From assembly GCF_030817275.1 (NCBI RefSeq), contig NZ_JAUSZD010000002.1, forward strand, positions 6,696,001-6,760,000: a DNA stretch of 64,000 nt, written 5' to 3'. Positions 33,637-42,013 of the stretch are shown in pieces (position 1 is the stretch's first letter; every line of letters begins with the position of its first letter). The position numbers were made by a program, and so were the translations under genes. The stretch is from Paenibacillus sp. V4I7 (GTDB taxonomy: Bacteria > Bacillota > Bacilli > Paenibacillales > NBRC-103111). A model generated the notes under the pieces. The model saw only the letters and a list, made by a program, of their open reading frames with translations, was not told the DNA's origin and searched no databases.

Positions 33637-33676
33637 AAACCCTTGCGTCTCCGAATGGAGGCGTTCAGGGTTTTTG
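33637..33676 (+). terminator. Terminator after the YdjO-like gene
   Basis: AAACCCT...CGTCTCC pairs with GGAGGCG...AGGGTTT, then a T run. Confidence 0.88.
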
Positions 33677-33683
33677 TTTTTAT

Positions 33684-33778
33684 TTTTGCATGAGGCAAGG
33701 ATAAACGACTCCGTCGTCCTTAGGGACGAGCGCGTTTGTCAAGGTAGATGCGATGCAAAAGTATAAAACTTATACTTT
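33684..33778. repeat. Long imperfect inverted repeat with palindromic tail
   Basis: TTTTGCAT (33684-33691) pairs with ATGCAAAA (33753-33760). The interior is also complementary and closes on TCGTCC-TTAG-GGACGA (33714-33729). A second perfect hairpin, AAAGTATAA-AAC-TTATACTTT (33758-33778), overlaps the end. There is no frame. This looks like a REP- or MITE-like intergenic element. It shares its 17-base tail with the element at 23445-23606. Confidence 0.6.
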
Positions 33779-33781
33779 CTT
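33765..33781 (+). repeat. 17-base repeat motif, copy 2
   Basis: AAAACTTATACTTTCTT is identical to 23590-23606 and in the same setting. Confidence 0.7.
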
Positions 33782-33791
33782 ATCTACACAG

Positions 33792-33822
33792 AAAAGAGAC
33801 TCCTTGAAGGAGTCCCCTTTTT
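33792..33822 (-). terminator. Terminator of the YflT-like gene
   Basis: On the minus strand AAAAGGGGACTCCTT pairs with AAGGAGTCTCTTTT through a two-base tip. Confidence 0.85.
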
Positions 33823-33831
33823 AACGTTTTC

Positions 33832-34212
33832 TTATAAAATAGTGCGTTGAAAATCTGCGCCGTCATAGTCTCTAACTTCCGTTGAAGGGGTAGCCAGAAC
33901 AAGGATTTTCCCTTTATCCAGCTCGCCTTCCAAACGACCTGCCTCCACGTCAGGCACACCGAGCGCTCTCATCTTCGCCCGCAGCTCATCGCCGCGAGAA
34001 CGGAACAGATTAGCGATCGACGTCAGCACACCCTCCTCCGCCATGGTGATCTGCTCAGCGCCCGTATAGTTAGCGACGAAATCAGTACCCTCAGCACTAT
34101 GAGTCAGCACATAAATATGCTCTCGCTCAAAGCCTTCTCTGTACAATTGCTGCACTTTATTCTGTGCCTCTTGAAGATTCGATGTCACACTCACTCTGGT
34201 ATAAGTATTCAT
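33832..34212 (-). CDS. yflT: General stress protein 17M / YflT family
   Basis: The 126-residue protein starts with a VSVTSNLQEAQNKVQQLYRE alternating helix and GFEREHIYVLTHS strand. This is the heat/general-stress YflT fold. An amphipathic helix (GVLTSIANLFRSRGDELRAK) and a short C-terminal strand KGKILVLA follow. The molecular role is unknown, but relatives are under SigB. Here the upstream region shows GTTTAA but no matching -10, so direct SigB control is not proven. GGAGGA precedes the ATG. Confidence 0.87.
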   Translation of the reverse strand: MNTYTRVSVTSNLQEAQNKVQQLYREGFEREHIYVLTHSAEGTDFVANYTGAEQITMAEEGVLTSIANLFRSRGDELRAKMRALGVPDVEAGRLEGELDKGKILVLATPSTEVRDYDGADFQRTIL

Positions 34213-34267
34213 GGTAATCCTCCTCTTTGGCTATTATTTATTGGGTTAGTGCATGATTAAACTTTTG

Positions 34268-34432
34268 CTAAAAGCCTCTTCGTCTTGAGAAAATCAAGGA
34301 TACGACGAACATAATCAGGAATACGAAGAATAAGACTTTGGCAATCCCTACCGCTGCCGAGACAATCCCAAAAAATCCAAAAACACCGGCTACAAGTGCA
34401 ATGATTAGAAACATAATTGCCCAACCTAACAT
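34268..34432 (-). CDS. DUF1328 small membrane protein
   Basis: The 54-residue protein is almost all hydrophobic: MLGWAIMFLIIALVAGVFGF, then a second helix ending in RRRGF. This is the DUF1328 (YtjA-like) family. The frame is shorter than, and different from, an overlapping open frame 34257-34454 whose residues look random. AAGGGTG precedes the ATG. A SigB-type promoter lies upstream (34486-34511), so it is probably a stress gene. Confidence 0.88.
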   Translation of the reverse strand: MLGWAIMFLIIALVAGVFGFFGIVSAAVGIAKVLFFVFLIMFVVSLIFSRRRGF

Positions 34433-34485
34433 AGGAAACACCCTTTCTTATCATCGAATATTGGTTGTTCTTGCTATGTCATCTA

Positions 34486-34511
34486 TTAACCACATCGCCT
34501 AGTAATGAAAC
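34486..34511 (-). promoter_or_regulatory. SigB-type promoter for DUF1328 gene
   Basis: On the minus strand GTTTCA (34511-34506) is 14 bases from GGTTAA (34491-34486). The pattern is shared with four other sites in this window. Confidence 0.6.
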
Positions 34512-34535
34512 ACATTTCAGCTGAAAAATATGAAT

Positions 34536-35099
34536 TCATCCCTTGGCATCCCCTTGCTCAAGTTGCCGCGTTAAGCCCTGCTGTTCCATTCTTTCCAGCC
34601 TTTTATCCAGACGTTCGAGCATTGCCTTTAGCTCCATATTCTCTTGTTCGGCTCGGTAATTGATCGCGAAATCAAGGATCGCCTCCTGCTTATCTCGCGC
34701 CGCTTGACGATTCTGACTCATCAGAATGACCGGAGCCTGCAAGGCCGAAATACAAGATAGAATCAAATTAAGCAGGATGAATGGCGGTTTATCAAATGCG
34801 AAGCTCATCAGATTAATGATCATCCAAACCCCCAAAAACGAACAAAACAACACAATAAACGTCCAACTCCCGCCAAAAGAGGCAATATGATCAGCAAGGC
34901 GATCAGCCCTTGAAGACTTCTTTTCCTGCTGTTCAATCAAATGGGACTTAATATTCCCTTGATATTCATTCACCATGGCCGTTATGCGATCTAACTGGTC
35001 ATTATCTAGTTTGGCACTCGGATCGTTGTCCAGTTCCTGAAACAACTTCTCAGGTGTACAATCGCCTGTAGATTTCTTTTCATCGATATCTTCTTCCAT
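34536..35099 (-). CDS. DUF1003 membrane protein
   Basis: A protein of about 187 residues. It has an acidic N-terminus, then the DUF1003 core with two membrane helices (SWTFIVLFCSFLGVWMIINL, ILLNLILSCISALQAPVILM) and the motif MSQNRQAARDKQEAILDFAI. A C-terminal coiled coil (KAMLERLDKRLERMEQQGL) follows. Function unknown. The start is placed at MEEDIDE, preceded by GAAGGGAAG. It sits in the stress gene group, but no convincing SigB site is upstream. Confidence 0.88.
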   Translation of the reverse strand: MEEDIDEKKSTGDCTPEKLFQELDNDPSAKLDNDQLDRITAMVNEYQGNIKSHLIEQQEKKSSRADRLADHIASFGGSWTFIVLFCSFLGVWMIINLMSFAFDKPPFILLNLILSCISALQAPVILMSQNRQAARDKQEAILDFAINYRAEQENMELKAMLERLDKRLERMEQQGLTRQLEQGDAKG

Positions 35100-35252
35100 T
35101 GGCTTCCCTTCTTTCTGCGTCAAAGTACAATCTACTTTATATTTAAACATTCCACGCTGAGGATGAAACAACCCTTATTTTCACAACTTTAAATCCATAA
35201 TTAGCATTGTGGGTTGGGTTGGGCTACTCGCCGCCTCCTCCCATATTCAAAA

Positions 35253-35282
35253 CAAAAAAAACACTCTCCAAGGGAGAGTGTC
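35253..35282 (-). terminator. Terminator of the hybrid kinase-CheR unit
   Basis: On the minus strand ACACTCTCC pairs with GGAGAGTGT, followed by eight T. Confidence 0.88.
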
Positions 35283-35290
35283 CAGCAAAA

Positions 35291-36154
35291 TTATCTCTTA
35301 CGATAAATTCGTTCCAGTGGTACGAAATCATCATATTGCACCCCTTCGGGCACGAAAAGAATGGATTCTTTTTTTCCTAAGCCTAGATACCCACCTGGAA
35401 TTAAACTGCCATGAAATAGGCTGTGCACTTGCTGCTGCAGCTTCGTATCGAAATAGATCATGACATTGCGGCATAGGATGACATGGAATTCATTAAAGGA
35501 GCCGTCCGTTACGAGGTTGTGCTGCGCAAACATCAGATTTTCTTTCATCAGCGGCTGAAAATAAGCATATTGATGGTCTGTTGTATAGTACTCGGAGAAG
35601 GCTTTGGTCCCGCCAGATTCCAAGTAGTTCTTCGTATAGACTTGCATCTGCTTCAGTGGGAAAGCGCCTTTTTGCGCGCTCTCAATCGCTTTCTCATTCA
35701 TATCCGTCGCATATATCTTCGTTCTTTCGGCCAAGCCTTCTTCCTGCATCAGGATCGCCATCGCGTACACTTCTTCTCCGGTGGCACAGCCTGCATGCCA
35801 AATCCGTATCTCAGGATACTTCCTAAGCTCGGGAACTACCTGACTTCGAAAAGCGCTGAAAAAGCTTGGATCTCTGAACATTTCTGTCACTCGGATCGAC
35901 ATGTCGTTCAATAATTGTTCCACGAAGCCAGGTTTATGCAGGACTTTCTCTAGCAGCGCTGTGATGGATGGCAATTTCTCTGCTTTCATGCGATTGAGAA
36001 TTCTCCTGCGTAAGGATGAACGCACATAATGGCGGAAATCGAAACCATACATTTGATATAAGCCTTCCAAGAGCAGATTAATCTCGATATTTTGCAGCTC
36101 ATCGTGGGGCAGTTCTTCTAATTCGGTGTAATGATCCAAGGACTGGCGAATCAA
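35291..36154 (-). CDS. CheR-type protein-glutamate methyltransferase
   Basis: A protein of about 287 residues. An N-terminal CheR helical domain (FDFRHYVRSSLRRRILNRMK) precedes a SAM-binding domain with IWHAGCATGEEVYAMAILMQ, YATDMNEKAIESAQKGAF and ILCRNVMIYFD. It should methylate glutamates of a receptor. I place the start at a TTG that overlaps the kinase stop as TTGA, seven bases after AGGTGA. An ATG at 36181 inside the kinase gene is the alternative. The pairing with a large GAF hybrid kinase is typical of CheB/CheR-linked stress or motility sensors, not of the main chemotaxis operon. Confidence 0.88.
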   Translation of the reverse strand: MIRQSLDHYTELEELPHDELQNIEINLLLEGLYQMYGFDFRHYVRSSLRRRILNRMKAEKLPSITALLEKVLHKPGFVEQLLNDMSIRVTEMFRDPSFFSAFRSQVVPELRKYPEIRIWHAGCATGEEVYAMAILMQEEGLAERTKIYATDMNEKAIESAQKGAFPLKQMQVYTKNYLESGGTKAFSEYYTTDHQYAYFQPLMKENLMFAQHNLVTDGSFNEFHVILCRNVMIYFDTKLQQQVHSLFHGSLIPGGYLGLGKKESILFVPEGVQYDDFVPLERIYRKR

Positions 36155-38934
36155 TGTTTCTTCACCTGCTTCGTCAACCATACCCGCATAAGGGAGAATA
36201 GTTGATCCATATTCAGCGGCTTGGTGATATAGTCGGAAGCGCCGGACTCCAGACATTTCTCTTTCTCACTCTTCATTGCTTTCGCCGTTAGTGCAATGAT
36301 GGGTAAATCGTGCAGCTGCAGCTGACCGCGAATCGCTTTCATCGCATCATAGCCCCCCATGACCGGCATCATAATGTCCATTAACACAAGGTCGTAATCG
36401 GAATCTACGGATAAAAGCTCCAGGGCATGCTTGCCATGATCAGCAATCTCCACGGTAACTCCCTTCGTCTCAAGTGCTGTGACTAGTGCGAAAACATTAC
36501 GCGCATCATCGTCTACGAGAAGCACCCTTTTACCGTGAAACAATTGCGAATCTGAGCTTATGGGCTCAGCCATTTGCTGCTCCGCTATCAAGGAACTAGG
36601 TTCCGTCGAAACGGTTACCATGGTATCGAGTTTCAATTCCTCGCTAGCTGCTGCAATTTCCCCTCGCGGATAATCGTTCTCTTGAACCTCAGGCTCAGAT
36701 TCACACGCATTAGGCACATAGAGGGTGAACGTGCTGCCCTTATGAAGCTCGCTTTTCACGACAATGGACCCACCAAGCAAACGCGTAAACTCGCGGCATA
36801 TCGATAAACCAAGTCCTGTTCCGCCGTATTGCCGGTTCGTTGTACCATCCACCTGTTGGAATGCTTCGAAAATAACCTGCTGCTTATCGATTGGGATACC
36901 TATTCCGGTATCTGTAATCGAAATAGCCAGTACGATTTCTTCCGGATCTCTATGAAGCAGCTCTTTGACTCGAGAAGGGTCAGCGAGCGCAATTTTCATG
37001 GTTACAGAGCCTTGCTCGGTAAATTTAAAAGCGTTAGATAACAGATTCTTCACGATTTGCTGCAGGCGTTGGCCATCCGTCAGAATCACATTAGGCACAT
37101 TAGGCTCCAAAATGACCTCGAAATCCAGCCCCTTCTTATCCGCTACAGGATCAAACATCAGCTTCATTTGTTGCGGAATTTCGGTCACGTTGACCTCATC
37201 CGTCATAATTTCTATTTTACCCGCTTCGACTTTGGATAAATCAAGAATATCGTCAATCAGCGCGAGCAGATCATTGCCTGCAGCATAAACGACACGTGAA
37301 TAATCCACGACCTCCGACATTTGCATTTCCCCGTTATTTTCCGCAAGCATTTGCGACAAAATCATAATGCTATTGAGCGGTGTTCGCAGCTCATGGGACA
37401 TATTTGCAAGAAAATCTGATTTGTACCTCGAACTTGTCTGAAGCTTAAGCGAGAACTCTTCCAGCTCATCTTTCGCTTTCTTTAACTCTAACGCTTTCTG
37501 CTCCGCGAAATGGTTCTGTTCCTCTAGGAACTCATTCGTCATCCGCAGCTGCTCTTGCTGCATCTGGAGCTCTTCTGACTGTGTTTGCAGTTCTTCCGAT
37601 TGTGACTGCAGCTCTTCCGTCAACATCTGTGACTCCGAAAGCAGACGCTCTACTTCCATTCGGCTTCGCACACTCGTAATCGCCGTTCCGAATTTCTCTT
37701 GCAGCAAATCAACCAACGTAAGATGCCTCGATTGGAAGGGCTGAAGAGAAGCTAACTCAATAACTGCCTCGGCTTTGCCCTCCACAATGATAGGAGCAAC
37801 CAGTAGGCTTTGAGGTGTGGAGACGCCTAAGCCTGACATTACTTTAATATGGTTCTCCGGGAGATTGTCCATCAGGAAAATCCGCTTATCTACGGCACAT
37901 TGACCGACTAAGCCTTCCCCTAGTTGAAAGCTAGCAGATGAGGGATCTACCCCGGATGCCGCATATCCTGCTATTTTCACATACCGAGTCTCGCCCCCAA
38001 CGTTATTACGGAGGTATACAACACCATAGACGGCATCCAGCATAGGAGCTAGCTTACTCACAAAGGTTTCACTCAATTCAGTGATATCGTTAATCCCCTG
38101 ATACAAGATCGAAACTTCAGTTATATTGGTTTGAATCCAGTTTTGCTTATCTAAGCTTGCCAGCAAATCATTCGTTGCTTCCACCAACACTCTAATCTCG
38201 TCATTGGTTGTCACTTCGATTCTAGCATCTAGATTTCCTTCAGAAGCTGTAATATCTCGAATTGTCTTAATGACTCGATTGATCGTGCTAGTTATCGAAT
38301 TGGACAAAAATAAAGCCACCAGAACGGAGAAAATGGAAGTAATACCCAAAACAATAAAAAGAACAACTCTAAGATTATAGTTGCTTTTCGCTAGTTGATC
38401 GACTCTTGCAGCCGTTAACTGCTGTTCAACCCTAAGAAAGGAATCAAACTGCGTACGCAGCTGATCCATCCATTTTCTTCCTGAATTTTGTTTAAATAAA
38501 TCATTAATGGCTGCTGTATTGTTTTCTTTTTTCAACTTAACAACGTTTTCGCCAGCATTCTGGATCCAGTTCTGAATCGTTGGTTTAATCTGCTCCAAGC
38601 TTTTCTGTTGTGCAGGATTTTCACTTATTAAAAGATGAAGCTTATTATAATTATCGAGCCATGCTCGGCTTCCGGCCTCATAGGGATCCAAGTACTGCTC
38701 ATCCCCTGTAATGACGTAGCCTCGCATCCCCGTTTCCATATCGATCATATTTTTCTGTATAACGTTTAGGAGATCGCGTACTTCAATGTCATGCGTGGAT
38801 ATGAAGTCTACTTCCTTCTGAAGAGAGGTTATTCGATCACTCACAACTAAAAGGGCTGCCCCTAAACATAGAATAATACAGACATATCCTAAAGTAATTT
38901 TAGCCTTTATGCTGACAGGAATAGATTTAAACAT
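36151..38934 (-). CDS. Hybrid sensor histidine kinase (CHASE3-HAMP-GAF-HisKA-HATPase-REC)
   Basis: The 927-residue protein has an N-terminal helix, a CHASE3 domain (VIQKNMIDMETGMRGYVITG), a second helix (VLFIVLGITSIFSVLVALFL) and a HAMP linker. A GAF domain (LDAVYGVVYLRNNVGGETRY) and a coiled coil rich in EELQSQSEELQTQSEELQ follow. Next come HisKA with H in NMSHELRTPLNS, HATPase_c (GTGLGLSICREFTRLLGG) and a C-terminal receiver (LMDIMMPVMGGYDAM). It should autophosphorylate and relay to its own receiver. The CheR-like gene is translationally coupled. GGAGG precedes the ATG. A perfect palindrome lies just upstream. Confidence 0.93.
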   Translation of the reverse strand: MFKSIPVSIKAKITLGYVCIILCLGAALLVVSDRITSLQKEVDFISTHDIEVRDLLNVIQKNMIDMETGMRGYVITGDEQYLDPYEAGSRAWLDNYNKLHLLISENPAQQKSLEQIKPTIQNWIQNAGENVVKLKKENNTAAINDLFKQNSGRKWMDQLRTQFDSFLRVEQQLTAARVDQLAKSNYNLRVVLFIVLGITSIFSVLVALFLSNSITSTINRVIKTIRDITASEGNLDARIEVTTNDEIRVLVEATNDLLASLDKQNWIQTNITEVSILYQGINDITELSETFVSKLAPMLDAVYGVVYLRNNVGGETRYVKIAGYAASGVDPSSASFQLGEGLVGQCAVDKRIFLMDNLPENHIKVMSGLGVSTPQSLLVAPIIVEGKAEAVIELASLQPFQSRHLTLVDLLQEKFGTAITSVRSRMEVERLLSESQMLTEELQSQSEELQTQSEELQMQQEQLRMTNEFLEEQNHFAEQKALELKKAKDELEEFSLKLQTSSRYKSDFLANMSHELRTPLNSIMILSQMLAENNGEMQMSEVVDYSRVVYAAGNDLLALIDDILDLSKVEAGKIEIMTDEVNVTEIPQQMKLMFDPVADKKGLDFEVILEPNVPNVILTDGQRLQQIVKNLLSNAFKFTEQGSVTMKIALADPSRVKELLHRDPEEIVLAISITDTGIGIPIDKQQVIFEAFQQVDGTTNRQYGGTGLGLSICREFTRLLGGSIVVKSELHKGSTFTLYVPNACESEPEVQENDYPRGEIAAASEELKLDTMVTVSTEPSSLIAEQQMAEPISSDSQLFHGKRVLLVDDDARNVFALVTALETKGVTVEIADHGKHALELLSVDSDYDLVLMDIMMPVMGGYDAMKAIRGQLQLHDLPIIALTAKAMKSEKEKCLESGASDYITKPLNMDQLFSLMRVWLTKQVKKH

Positions 38935-38960
38935 GTTTGCCTCCTAGTACAGTTCGTAGC

Positions 38961-38979
38961 GAATGTTATGTTAACATTC
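38961..38979. promoter_or_regulatory. Perfect inverted repeat upstream of the hybrid kinase
   Basis: GAATGTTA-TGT-TAACATTC has 8-base arms and lies 27 bases before the start codon. A TATAGT -10-like box is about 20 bases upstream of it on the minus strand. This is a possible operator. Confidence 0.45.
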
Positions 38980-39034
38980 TACTATTCTCACTATACCACA
39001 TTAAGAGAGCTAGAGAGATAGTTTGCGCTTGCTT

Positions 39035-39844
39035 CTATAATTGATCCAGCAACTGATCGAGCTCCGGATCGGATTCCGGATAAGCTAAATTCATGCTTTC
39101 CAACGCTTCTACAGCAATTTGTAGAACGGCCCAATCTCGGTACCAGCGATGATTAGCAGGCACGACATACCACGGAGCAGAAGCCGAGCTGCACTGCTTA
39201 AACACATCTTCATAAGCCTTCTGGTATTCGCCCCAAGATTCTCGCTCCACGAGATCATTCTTGTCGAATTTCCAACGTTTGGTTGGATCCGTTAGCCGAT
39301 TCCGCAACTTTGCAAGTTGGAAATCCTTCGAGATATGCAGGAAAATCTTAACGATTTTCACACCGCTGCTCTCCAGCAATTTCTCAAATCGGTTAATGTG
39401 CTTAAATCGACTCTTCGCTTCTGAATCGGTAATCGAGTTGTGTACTCGGGTTATCAGTACATCCTCATAATAAGACCGAATGAAAGCCCCGATCATTCCT
39501 TTCGCAGGCACAACCTTATGAGCGCGCCACAAGAAATCATGAGCGGCTTCCTCTTCGGTAGGCGTTCTGAAGCTGCTTACTTGAAAGCCCTGTGGATGCA
39601 GTCTTCCGAGCGCACGCTTAACGACGCCATCTTTGCCGCTGCAATCCATGCCTTGAATCACAAAAAGAACAGACTGCTTCTTCTCGGCGTACAGGATATT
39701 TTGCAAGGTTTCTAATCGCTCACTCAGAAACTCGATAGTCGGTTCGGCCTCTCCCCGATCGTGAAGGGCTCCAGTTTCATTAGGATCAATGCTTTCTAAG
39801 CGTACTTTCTTCCCGTATTCCAATTGAAAATGGTTGCCCGGCAT
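39035..39844 (-). CDS. ppk2: Polyphosphate kinase 2 family enzyme
   Basis: The 269-residue PPK2 protein has Walker A GMDCSGKDG (65-73) and lid/Walker B region FIRSYYEDVLITRVHNSI. Further PPK2 motifs are FLHISKDFQLAKLRNRLTDP and a C-terminal WYVVPANHRWYRDWAVL. Such enzymes use polyphosphate to phosphorylate nucleotides, usually ADP, GDP or AMP. AAGGGGG precedes the ATG. It begins only 12 bases after sigB ends, so it is probably the last gene of the sigB operon. This links polyphosphate use to the general stress response. Confidence 0.92.
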   Translation of the reverse strand: MPGNHFQLEYGKKVRLESIDPNETGALHDRGEAEPTIEFLSERLETLQNILYAEKKQSVLFVIQGMDCSGKDGVVKRALGRLHPQGFQVSSFRTPTEEEAAHDFLWRAHKVVPAKGMIGAFIRSYYEDVLITRVHNSITDSEAKSRFKHINRFEKLLESSGVKIVKIFLHISKDFQLAKLRNRLTDPTKRWKFDKNDLVERESWGEYQKAYEDVFKQCSSASAPWYVVPANHRWYRDWAVLQIAVEALESMNLAYPESDPELDQLLDQL

Positions 39845-39856
39845 CCGGTAGCCCCC

Positions 39857-40624
39857 TTACGTGCTCTGGTTTAAGACAGTCTTCAGCTTATCAATCGCCC
39901 GCTTTTGAATCCGGGATACACTCATCTGAGAAATCCCTAATTGGTCAGCAATGTGCCGTTGCGATTGTCCTTCATGATAGATAAGACCAATAACAGTGCG
40001 TTCTTCCTCTTTCAAACAAGTCATCGCCTCTTCAAGATCCATACGTCTCTCGAGGGTTTGATAGTCATCCGTTGGACCAGCGATCATATCGCCAATCGTC
40101 GCACTATCCCCATCACTCGTGAGCGGAGTATCCAGTGAAGTGTAATTATAATAATCGCGGCCTGCCAGAATCTCAATCGTTTCTTCCGGACTCAGCTCCA
40201 AATAAGCCGCAATCTCATCGATACTCGGCGAACGTTCAAACTTCATAGTTAGCTCATCCAGGGCACGCTGGACAAGCGAACCTTTCTCCTTAATTCGTCT
40301 TGGAACCTGTATGTACCATGACTTGTCACGCAAATAATTTTTCAGATGACCAATTAAGCTTTTCATGGCATAGGCTTCAAACGGAATCTCCATGGTGCTG
40401 TCATACTGTACAAAAAGCCGCAGCATCGACATCTGTCCAACTTGAAATAAATCCTCATATAAATCAGGACGGCTCCGCGACATCTTGCCTACGGCCATAC
40501 GAACAATGGGTTCATAATGCAGTAGCAGCGCCGTAGCCGTCTCTTGACAAGCGGTTTCCTTATAGATCTTCATTTTCGAGTACATTTCATATAACGGTTT
40601 CGAGGATGATGCATTCGCATTCAT
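39857..40624 (-). CDS. sigB: RNA polymerase sigma-B factor
   Basis: The 255-residue sigma factor of the SigB/F/G group. Region 2 (DLYEDLFQVGQMSMLRLFVQ, FEAYAMKSLIGHLKNYLRDK), region 3 (WYIQVPRRIKEKG, ERSPSIDEIAAYLELSPEET) and region 4 (EERTVIGLIYHEGQSQRHIA, QLGISQMSVSRIQKRAIDK) are all present. Its start overlaps the rsbW stop by ATGA. The gene order rsbV-rsbW-sigB fixes the identification. Promoters of the pattern it should recognise lie upstream of its own operon and of four other transcription units here. Confidence 0.93.
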   Translation of the reverse strand: MNANASSSKPLYEMYSKMKIYKETACQETATALLLHYEPIVRMAVGKMSRSRPDLYEDLFQVGQMSMLRLFVQYDSTMEIPFEAYAMKSLIGHLKNYLRDKSWYIQVPRRIKEKGSLVQRALDELTMKFERSPSIDEIAAYLELSPEETIEILAGRDYYNYTSLDTPLTSDGDSATIGDMIAGPTDDYQTLERRMDLEEAMTCLKEEERTVIGLIYHEGQSQRHIADQLGISQMSVSRIQKRAIDKLKTVLNQST

Positions 40625-41079
40625 ACCATTTCCTCTTTTCTATTCAGCTGGCTTGCCAGTTGCTTCGTCAGAATAACCTCGGTTCCTTTACCGTTATGCG
40701 TCAGTACTTGTACATCATCCATTAAAGCTTGCATCAGGAACAAACCTAGTCCCCCCACCGTCGCTTCACTGATGGATTTATGGTGCAGCGAGGCTGCGTC
40801 GGCATCTGTTTGAACATAATTAAAGCTATTGCCTTCATCCTTCACAGAAATCCTCAAAAATCCGCTGCTGTGTTCAAATTGAACCTCCACGGTTCCTGAC
40901 TGGTCATGAGAGTAAGCATGCAGGATCGCATTATTGCAAGCTTCTGCCACAGCAACCTTCATATCTTCAATATCTTCGAAGGAAAAGCCCGCTTTGGTGG
41001 CAACGCCATATAAAGTGAGTCGAACAATATCTAGATATTCTGCCTTTGCCGGTATCGTAAGGCCAATGTATGGGCTCAT
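40621..41079 (-). CDS. rsbW: Anti-sigma-B factor, serine kinase
   Basis: The 152-residue GHKL ATPase has the RsbW motifs EACNNAILHAYSH (N box), VKDEGNSFN (G1) and VGGLGLFLMQALMD (G2). It should bind SigB and phosphorylate RsbV on serine. It overlaps rsbV and sigB by ATGA at both ends, which means tight coupling. It is about 55% identical to the second RsbW-like protein at 44534-44968. Confidence 0.93.
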   Translation of the reverse strand: MSPYIGLTIPAKAEYLDIVRLTLYGVATKAGFSFEDIEDMKVAVAEACNNAILHAYSHDQSGTVEVQFEHSSGFLRISVKDEGNSFNYVQTDADAASLHHKSISEATVGGLGLFLMQALMDDVQVLTHNGKGTEVILTKQLASQLNRKEEMV

Positions 41080-41447
41080 ATGATTTCTTCTTTCCTTTCT
41101 GTTACACCTTTGTTTTGACTTTGGTCTTCACGACCTACCAAATAGCGGGCTATGCCAGTTAGTTCGAATAGTCGCTGGATTTTGGCAGGGATGTGATGTA
41201 TACGGAAGGCTGCCTTCATCGCAGCTCTCACTTTAAGCACGGAAACAATCATACCAATTCCGGTACTGTCAATATAACGCAACTCTTTTAAATCTAACGT
41301 TAGAATCTCATTTCCTTTATGAACGACCGAGTCAAGCGCTGTGGCCAGCTCCGATGCAGCAGATAAATCGAGTTCTCCACTTAAGTATATGATATTTTCT
41401 TTCCCATTCGATTGTTTGTAGACAGTAAATTTACGTATAGCGTTCAC
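41076..41447 (-). CDS. rsbV: Anti-anti-sigma factor
   Basis: The 123-residue STAS-domain protein has LSGELDLSAA and the phosphorylation loop LRYIDSTGIGMIVSVLK, where the serine is the RsbW target. Unphosphorylated RsbV binds RsbW and frees SigB. The start is GTG behind GAGGGG. A charged C-terminal tail (EDQSQNKGVTERKEE) is longer than in the usual RsbV. Confidence 0.92.
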   Translation of the reverse strand: MNAIRKFTVYKQSNGKENIIYLSGELDLSAASELATALDSVVHKGNEILTLDLKELRYIDSTGIGMIVSVLKVRAAMKAAFRIHHIPAKIQRLFELTGIARYLVGREDQSQNKGVTERKEEII

Positions 41448-41461
41448 AAGATGACCCCTCT

Positions 41462-41917
41462 CTATTTCGTAACACCGGTTTGCGGTGATTTCTTGGCTTT
41501 CATTTTTTGCAACATCTCATACGAGATGGTAACTCCTTGCAAGATCGTCTTCCATTTCGTACTAAGCGGCTGAGTTTGTTGGGTTAAATTCGTTTGTTTA
41601 ACGGCTGAGATTAAACTCGTGGCTGATTGTTTCACCGACGATGTTAACTCGTGAATCACTTGTCCTACATCGTTAACCGAGCTGAACAGATGATTAAGCT
41701 TCGACAGCTTCACACGCACATCTATGGCCATCTCATTGGTATTGAGAATAACGTCCTGTACTTCCGAACTGATCTGTGTGACTTCATCCTTCATTTGGCC
41801 CATCGTTAATGTGATCTCATCTAATGAGTTTTTCAGTGATTTCAAAGTTTGAATCAAATAGAAGACAAGGAATACAAACGCAACGGCTGCAATGATCGCA
41901 CTAATTTGTACTAACAT
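41462..41917 (-). CDS. DUF948 membrane-anchored protein (YtxG-like)
   Basis: A protein of about 151 residues. One N-terminal membrane helix (AIIAAVAFVFLVFYLIQTL) is followed by a coiled-coil DUF948 region (SLDEITLTMGQMKDEVTQIS) and a basic end. YtxG relatives are general stress proteins. It is the first gene of the rsbV-rsbW-sigB operon, with a 14-base gap to rsbV, and a SigB-type promoter lies 35 bases upstream. The ATG at 41917, eight bases after AGGGG, is preferred to the GTG three codons earlier. Confidence 0.85.
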   Translation of the reverse strand: MLVQISAIIAAVAFVFLVFYLIQTLKSLKNSLDEITLTMGQMKDEVTQISSEVQDVILNTNEMAIDVRVKLSKLNHLFSSVNDVGQVIHELTSSVKQSATSLISAVKQTNLTQQTQPLSTKWKTILQGVTISYEMLQKMKAKKSPQTGVTK

Positions 41918-41951
41918 TTCAATCACCCCTATCTGCTTAATTACTTATTGC

Positions 41952-41977
41952 TTACCCCCGTTCTTGGCATCTGAAAC
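41952..41977 (-). promoter_or_regulatory. SigB-type promoter of the sigB operon
   Basis: On the minus strand GTTTCA (41977-41972) is 14 bases from GGGTAA (41957-41952). It would make the operon autoregulated. It lies back to back with the dps promoter. Confidence 0.78.
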
Positions 41978-42013
41978 AATGTATGCTGAAATTTTCGATT
42001 TACTTTCCTTTCT

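Noticed and set aside
34257..34454. A 65-codon open frame overlapping the DUF1328 gene
   Set aside because: Its residues look random (many Cys, Arg, Trp). The frame 34268-34432 gives a perfect DUF1328 protein with a ribosome binding site.
35100..35171. SigB promoter before the DUF1003 gene
   Set aside because: GTTTCA is present on the minus strand, but no GGGTA-like box lies 13-15 bases downstream.
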